Shown in pieces: positions 27,674-30,971 of a stretch of DNA of 30,971 nt; positions within the stretch are counted from its first letter, which is position 1; each line of letters starts with the position of its first letter. The notes beneath the pieces are model-generated. The model had not been told where the DNA came from and searched no databases. It saw only the letters and a program-made list of their open reading frames with translations. This DNA is from DSNY01 sp016861185 (GTDB lineage: Bacteria > Pseudomonadota > Gammaproteobacteria > Burkholderiales > Burkholderiaceae_F). The position numbers and the translations under genes are program-made. The DNA lies in contig SZOR01000041.1 in the NCBI GenBank assembly GCA_030263275.1, positions 1 to 30,971 of the forward strand, read 5' to 3'.

Positions 27674-27933
27674 TGCGAACCTCCGTCGTGGCGATGCGGC
27701 CGGTCCGCCCGGGGCTGATCGGCCTCGTGGCCACCATGCGTGCCGTGGCCGCCATGTCCGTGCAGCAGATGAAGCAGCGGGCAGGCGAGCAGCAGCACGA
27801 ACGGCAGATAGGCGAAGAAGTGCGCCCGGTGCTCGGTCAGCAGGAAATACGCCGCGATCGCCAGAAAGGCGATCAGCACCCAAGTGCCGCGCGAACGGCC
27901 CTTGCGAGGTGTGGGATGTTCGTGGTCTTGCAT
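27670..27933 (-). CDS. DUF2933-type small membrane protein with His-rich tail
   Basis: 87 residues. Two hydrophobic helices (about 18-34 and 42-56, the second ending LLLACPLLHLL) are followed by a tail with many His and Gly (HGHGGHGTHGGH, then RPHRHDGG). The pattern matches DUF2933 proteins common in copper-resistance islands. The His-rich tail is a plausible metal-binding site. Overlaps the methyltransferase gene by 4 bases. Confidence 0.82.
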   Translation of the reverse strand: MQDHEHPTPRKGRSRGTWVLIAFLAIAAYFLLTEHRAHFFAYLPFVLLLACPLLHLLHGHGGHGTHGGHEADQPRADRPHRHDGGSQ

Positions 27934-27970
27934 GGCGCCGATCCTCGTTGGGGCATCCCGCAGCCGCGCT

Positions 27971-28474
27971 TCATCGTGCGGGCGCGTAGGTGAAGGTTGC
28001 GACCGTGGGTCTGACCGCATCCGGACGCACGATCTGCAGTTCGATCCGATACGGACCCGGCGGCGCCAGCGCGAAGTAGTTGCCGTAGCTCATCGCGCCG
28101 GCGATGGCCATCGGTTCGAGCCGCCTGCGCACCGGCGCCAGACCCGGCTCGCCGATCGTCGCTGTGATGATGGCGTCGTCGATCCGCGCGCCGGTTGCGG
28201 CGTCGAACACGGCGACCATCACGTGGTGCTGGTGTCGCCCGCGCGCCACGCCGCCATGCATCTTGCGTTCCGGATGTTCGGGCGGATGGCCTTGCGCGAT
28301 CGCCGCCGGAACCACGCCGAGATAGATCGCGTAGCCGTCGACGGCGCGGTAGTCGCCCGCCGCGTACGCCACCGCCGCCGGCGAAAACGCAACGACGGCC
28401 GCACAGGCGGCTAGCGCGATTCGCCGCGCCGACCGGAGATCGACGTGCTGTCGACGTCGCGAAAGCTCGGGCAT
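27971..28474 (-). CDS. His-rich exported protein of unknown function
   Basis: 167 residues from ATG 28474 behind an AGGAGGG site. A signal peptide (Arg-rich start, hydrophobic core about 19-33, AYAAG cleavage region) predicts a periplasmic protein. The mature domain carries GYAIYLGVVPAAIA, a cluster HPPEHPERKMHGG followed by RGRHQHHVMVAVFD, then SYGNYFALAPPGPYRIELQI. It looks like a beta-sandwich. The His/Met cluster suggests copper or similar metal binding. I recognise the pattern as a conserved exported family without a name. Gene lies between the Met-rich exported protein and the DUF2933 gene. Confidence 0.8.
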   Translation of the reverse strand: MPELSRRRQHVDLRSARRIALAACAAVVAFSPAAVAYAAGDYRAVDGYAIYLGVVPAAIAQGHPPEHPERKMHGGVARGRHQHHVMVAVFDAATGARIDDAIITATIGEPGLAPVRRRLEPMAIAGAMSYGNYFALAPPGPYRIELQIVRPDAVRPTVATFTYAPAR

Positions 28475-28529
28475 CGAGCCCTCCTGCCTGCAACCGGATC
28501 CGGACTCGCGCACCCACGGCGCGATCGGC

Positions 28530-28907
28530 TCACTTGCCGCCCTTCATCTTCATCTGGCCTTCGCGCATCGGCATCATCATCATGCGCTCGGCGTCCATCA
28601 TCTGACTCGTCATCTGATCCATCAGTTTCAGATGTTCGTCGATCCATTCGCGCAGCTGCTGCGGTGTGGCGTTCGGACCGGGCCGGGCCGACGTCATCTG
28701 CTTCATCATCTGACCCATCAGATCCATGTGTTCCTGCAGCAGCTTGTCGCGCTGCGCGCCCTGCGCGCTGCCCGCGGCGTCCAGCTTGCGGCGTGCCTCC
28801 ATCGAACGCTGCATCAACTGCTTCTGCGACTCGTCGGGCGCGGCCGACGCGAGCATCGGACCCGCCAGCATCACGACCGCCATGGCCGAGAGGAATTTGC
28901 GTTTCAT
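28530..28907 (-). CDS. Met-rich exported helical protein
   Basis: 125 residues, ATG 28907 with GGAG upstream. Signal peptide to about residue 22 (LASAA). The mature protein is helical with about 20 methionines, including MGQMMKQM, MDQMTSQMMDAERMMMM and a Lys/Met C-terminus. Cys-free. Met-rich periplasmic helices commonly bind Cu+ or Ag+ through thioethers, or act as Spy-like chaperones; function inferred. First gene after box B (29033-29059), about 125 bases downstream of it, probably the head of the 28.9-19.5 kb unit. Confidence 0.83.
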   Translation of the reverse strand: MKRKFLSAMAVVMLAGPMLASAAPDESQKQLMQRSMEARRKLDAAGSAQGAQRDKLLQEHMDLMGQMMKQMTSARPGPNATPQQLREWIDEHLKLMDQMTSQMMDAERMMMMPMREGQMKMKGGK

Positions 28908-29032
28908 CGTCGTTCTCCGGTGAGTGAGGGGGCCGGCCGTCGTTCGGCCGACCGAGCCGCGTCGGAACCGTTCAGTGACTGCACGCGCGACGGGTTCCGA
29001 CGCAAGTGTCGGCCGCAACGCCCGCCGTCAGG

Positions 29033-29059
29033 CTGACGGGACGATTACAGCTCTGTCAT
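29033..29059 (-). promoter_or_regulatory. Box B: putative cop-box-like operator
   Basis: Minus strand reads ATGACA-GAGCT-GTAAT-CGTCCC-GTCAG, preceded by GCGCAAAG. Same 27-bp architecture as boxes A, C and D. Faces the Met-rich exported protein gene (start 28907) and probably the whole 28.9-19.5 kb unit. Confidence 0.78.
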
Positions 29060-29069
29060 CTTTGCGCGG

Positions 29070-29093
29070 GCGCAAGCGCGATTCCGCTTGCGC
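29070..29093. repeat. Perfect 9-bp inverted repeat with 6-base spacer
   Basis: GCGCAAGCG (29070-29078) and CGCTTGCGC (29085-29093) are exact reverse complements. It lies between boxes B and D in the divergent control region, and its left arm overlaps the TTGCGC-GG-GCGCAA palindrome (29062-29075). It could be an operator for a second regulator or a hairpin in the leftward or rightward leader. Confidence 0.6.
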
Positions 29094-29154
29094 ATCGGCA
29101 TGCGCAAGGGCCCGATCGCCCACGGGGCCGGATCACGCCGCGGGCGGTTGGCTG

Positions 29155-29181
29155 CTGACGCAAAGGTAAAGGCGCCGTCAG
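29155..29181 (+). promoter_or_regulatory. Box D: putative cop-box-like operator for the czcE-like gene
   Basis: Plus strand reads CTGACG-CAAAG-GTAAA-GGCGCC-GTCAG. Half-site letters and spacing equal those of boxes A-C except that GTAAT is GTAAA. It lies about 85 bases upstream of ATG 29267, the only plus-strand gene, and points the correct way for it. Confidence 0.65.
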
Positions 29182-29266
29182 CGCGATGTCACCGGGCGGA
29201 CGCTAGCGTGCGATGCATGGCGGCGCTTACGACAACCCGCACGCCGCCCTGACTCGGGAGATGACA

Positions 29267-29677
29267 ATGACGATCGCACGTACGACACTGGCCATTGCAG
29301 CGCTCGGATTCGCGGGGGTGGTGGCCGCGCAGCCCGCGCAACGCATCGCGCCGAACGAGGCGCCGAATCTCGCCGCACCGGCGGCGCTGCTGGCATCGAC
29401 GAAACAGCCGCCCGCCGACGCGAAGATCTACGGTCTGCCCGCGACGCCGCGGACGGCCGACCGAACCATCGACATCACGCCGTCGACGCGCTGGATCAAC
29501 GTGAAGCAGGACGAAACGGTCGCGCTGCGCAGCGGCGACAAGACATACGCCTGGACCTTCGCCACGTGGTCGATCGGCAGTTTCCCGCTCAGCCGGATCG
29601 TGCCGCCGGAGTTTTCCGTTCCGGCCGAGGTGCGGGTCTACGTCGCGCCGGATCCGATGCGCGACGGCGGCCGCTGA
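29267..29677 (+). CDS. czcE: CzcE-family periplasmic metal-binding protein
   Basis: 136 residues. ATG 29267 is preferred (GGGAG 6 bases upstream); ATGs at 29261 and 29213 are in frame but less well placed. Signal peptide: TIARTTLAIAALGFAG, cleavage near VVAAQ. The mature region matches CzcE: IDITPSTRWINVKQDE, KTYAWTFAT and a C-terminal VRVYVAPDP hallmark. CzcE from Cupriavidus is a periplasmic copper-binding dimer. No Cys; the metal ligands are not obvious in this copy. The only plus-strand gene, transcribed away from box D and convergent with the SHOCT gene 15 bases beyond its stop. Confidence 0.85.
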   Translation: MTIARTTLAIAALGFAGVVAAQPAQRIAPNEAPNLAAPAALLASTKQPPADAKIYGLPATPRTADRTIDITPSTRWINVKQDETVALRSGDKTYAWTFATWSIGSFPLSRIVPPEFSVPAEVRVYVAPDPMRDGGR

Positions 29678-29692
29678 GCGCGCATTCCGCGC

Positions 29693-29917
29693 CTACCCGG
29701 CGAGGTCGCGCTTTTTCTGCTCGTACTCGTCACGGCCGATCTCGCCGCGCGCGTAGCGCTTGTCGAGGATGTCGCGCGCGGTTTCGCGCGGCGCCGATGC
29801 GCCGTCGCCCGCGCGCCGGAACAGCCAGACGCCGAGCACGACCACGAGCGCGACCAGCAGGATCCACCACAGGCCCATGCTGAACCAGCCGCCGCCCATG
29901 CCGTAGCCGTTCATCAT
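29693..29917 (-). CDS. SHOCT-domain membrane protein
   Basis: 74 residues from ATG 29917 (GGGGGAG upstream; ATG 29914 also possible). The Gly/Met-rich start is followed by one membrane helix (about 13-33). A C-terminal SHOCT domain follows (ARDILDKRYARGEIGRDEYE, then KKRDL), a short motif of unknown role often found at protein ends, linked to oligomerisation. Lies 22 bases after the Spy-like gene, and its gene end meets the czcE-like gene end 15 bases apart. Confidence 0.88.
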   Translation of the reverse strand: MMNGYGMGGGWFSMGLWWILLVALVVVLGVWLFRRAGDGASAPRETARDILDKRYARGEIGRDEYEQKKRDLAG

Positions 29918-29939
29918 CGGCGTCTCCCCCGCGCGGCCG

Positions 29940-30515
29940 TCATTGCGCGTAACGCCGGAGCTGCTCGCGCTGTTGCGGCGTGAGCACCCCTTCGGCCTTG
30001 TCGGCCGCGTCGAGCATGTTCTCGAGCATCTGCTGGCGCAGCTCGAACATCCGCTTGTTGCCGGCGAGGATCGCCGCGCGGTCGCGCTTGTCGGTCCACA
30101 TCGCGTCGCGCATCCGGGACATCTCGTCGTGCATCTTGCCCATCAGGTCCCAGTTCTTGCGGCGCAGTTCGTCGTCGATCTTCTGCACCTGACGGCGCTG
30201 GCTGTCATTCAGATCCAGGCGGCCGATCGCACCGAGCCCGAAGCCCATCATGCCCATGCCGTCCATCATCATGCCGGGGCCCATGCCGCGCTCGCCCATC
30301 ATGCCCATGCCGCGGCCGCCCATCATTCCCCCGCCCCAGCGGTCGTCGTCGTCGCGCCAGCCGCGGCCGTAGCCTGGCCCGCCGCCCATCATCCCGGGTC
30401 CCATCATTCCGGGGCCCATCGTGCGCGGCGGCTCCTGGCTCTGCTGCGCATACGCGGTGATCGCGCCGATGCTCAACACCGTTGCCGCAGCAACGGCGGC
30501 CTGTTTCCAGTTCAT
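29940..30515 (-). CDS. Spy/CpxP-like Met/Gly-rich periplasmic protein
   Basis: 191 residues, ATG 30515 with AGGAGG. Signal peptide about 1-23 (TAYAQ cleavage). Residues about 30-95 are a Met/Gly repeat (MGPGMM, GGGMMGGRGMGMMG and similar), then a helical domain with LNDSQRRQVQKIDDELR and the LTPQQREQL (LTxxQ) motif typical of Spy/CpxP/ZraP proteins. ZraP and Spy bind metals or act as periplasmic chaperones. The Met-rich tract suggests Cu+ or Ag+ binding. Gene follows the small membrane protein by 25 bases. Confidence 0.87.
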   Translation of the reverse strand: MNWKQAAVAAATVLSIGAITAYAQQSQEPPRTMGPGMMGPGMMGGGPGYGRGWRDDDDRWGGGMMGGRGMGMMGERGMGPGMMMDGMGMMGFGLGAIGRLDLNDSQRRQVQKIDDELRRKNWDLMGKMHDEMSRMRDAMWTDKRDRAAILAGNKRMFELRQQMLENMLDAADKAEGVLTPQQREQLRRYAQ

Positions 30516-30540
30516 GCGCGTCCTCCTGTGGAAAGTTGGA

Positions 30541-30735
30541 TCAATCGGGCGGCGCCCACGCCGATACGAGCGCCAACTCGCGCAGCATCGCGAGCGCGAC
30601 CGCAAGGACACCCATGACCGCCGCCGTGCCGGCTGCGCAAAGCCAAAGCAGCGGGCACGAACTCGCCGCCTGCCATGCCGGGTAGGCGAGCAGCAGCCAG
30701 ACCCAGTGCGGCGTCAGCCAGCTTTCGATCGACAT
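30541..30735 (-). CDS. Small two-helix membrane protein of unknown function
   Basis: 64 residues from ATG 30735 with GGAGG upstream. Two hydrophobic segments (about 10-36 and 37-53) contain two Cys (SSCPLLWLCAAG). No known family recognised. It is the first gene after box C (30876-30902), about 140 bases from it, and probably co-transcribed with the Spy-like and SHOCT genes. Confidence 0.72.
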   Translation of the reverse strand: MSIESWLTPHWVWLLLAYPAWQAASSCPLLWLCAAGTAAVMGVLAVALAMLRELALVSAWAPPD

Positions 30736-30875
30736 CGGGTGCCTCCGGCCGGTTCGTCCATCTCGGTCGCGCGTCCCGCCTTCCCGCGAGCGGCGCCGAT
30801 CGAGCGCGCGGCCGGCGCCGCCTGCCTGCGCCCCGCCTTGCACGTTCAGTGTCGGCCGCCGCATCTGACGTGCGG

Positions 30876-30902
30876 CTGACACGGAGATTACAGCCGCGTC
30901 AG
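30876..30902 (-). promoter_or_regulatory. Box C: putative cop-box-like operator
   Basis: Minus strand reads CTGACG-CGGCT-GTAAT-CTCCGT-GTCAG. Immediately upstream (30905-30918) is the perfect palindrome TTGCGCC-GGCGCAA, at the same 2-base offset at which box B has TTGCGC-GG-GCGCAA. Faces the 30735 to 29693 unit. The rest of 30736-30971 shows no gene. Confidence 0.77.
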
Positions 30903-30971
30903 CTTTGCGCCGGCGCAAGCTGCACGGGCCTTTCCGCGTCGGCGGCGGCAAACGCGAGCGTAAACCGCAAG

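Larger units (their letters stand above)
28908..29266. other. Divergent intergenic control region (359 bases)
   Basis: No convincing gene is present. It separates the leftward Met-rich protein gene from the rightward czcE-like gene. It holds box B facing left (29033-29059), a TTGCGC-GG-GCGCAA palindrome beside it (29062-29075), a 9-bp perfect inverted repeat (29070-29093) and box D facing right (29155-29181). No clear sigma-70 -35/-10 pair was recognised, which fits activator-dependent promoters. Confidence 0.7.

Noticed and set aside
29678..29692. 5-bp hairpin GCGCG-CATTC-CGCGC between the convergent czcE-like and SHOCT genes
   Set aside because: Well placed for a bidirectional terminator, but the stem is short and there is no T-tract, so it is not called.

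Overview
The window is GC-rich (roughly two thirds G+C by eye) with strong G/C bias at third codon positions. Gene content (multicopper oxidase, CzcE-like protein, P1B ATPases, CFA synthase, phosphoketolase, accessory FtsH, DUF302, DUF2934, DUF3330, SHOCT) points to a betaproteobacterium, most likely Burkholderiales; species cannot be assigned from the sequence alone. No rRNA, tRNA, CRISPR, insertion sequence or integrase was seen. It reads as a metal-homeostasis and energy-stress island. All genes lie on the minus strand except one czcE-like gene, and they are packed tightly with many 4-base ATGA/GTGA stop-start overlaps.

Layout, in transcription order from the right edge. (1) 30.9-29.7 kb: a short unit with a small two-helix membrane protein, a Met/Gly-rich Spy/CpxP-like periplasmic protein and a SHOCT membrane protein, converging on a plus-strand CzcE-like metal-binding protein. 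(2) 28.9-19.5 kb: a Met-rich exported protein, a His-rich exported protein, a DUF2933 protein, an ICMT-type methyltransferase, an AhpD-like protein, a UbiB/ABC1 kinase-like protein, DUF3330, a small exported protein, a fusion P1B ATPase (membrane domain with a CCxH motif, two YHS domains, CPC pump), a small membrane protein and an MBL/beta-CASP nuclease. (3) 19.3-0 kb: a membrane YHS-like protein, MFS transporter, FtsH, a SAM methyltransferase, short alpha-glucan phosphorylase, phosphoketolase, DUF2934, a helical exported protein, DUF302, a tiny ORF, acetate kinase, a YHS protein, multicopper oxidase, PII-like protein, CFA synthase, a flavoprotein, a CPA2 antiporter and a second P1B ATPase with a CPD motif that runs off the left edge.

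The most notable signal is a 27-bp box, [AC]TGAC[AG]-N5-GTAA[TA]-N6-GTCAG, found four times with identical spacing. Each copy lies in a promoter region facing a gene: at 19421-19447, 29033-29059, 29155-29181 (plus strand) and 30876-30902. Its core resembles the cop box recognised by CopR-type response regulators. The four copies stand at the heads of all the transcription units, so the window looks like one metal-responsive regulon whose regulator is encoded elsewhere.

Functionally the genes combine metal export, periplasmic oxidation and sequestration (two P1B ATPases, multicopper oxidase, CzcE, Met-rich and YHS proteins), envelope protection (CFA synthase, flavoprotein, FtsH, antiporter) and a compact oxygen-independent ATP route (glucan phosphorylase, phosphoketolase, acetate kinase). 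It recalls, from memory only, the low-oxygen-activated (lxa) type stress loci of Burkholderia.
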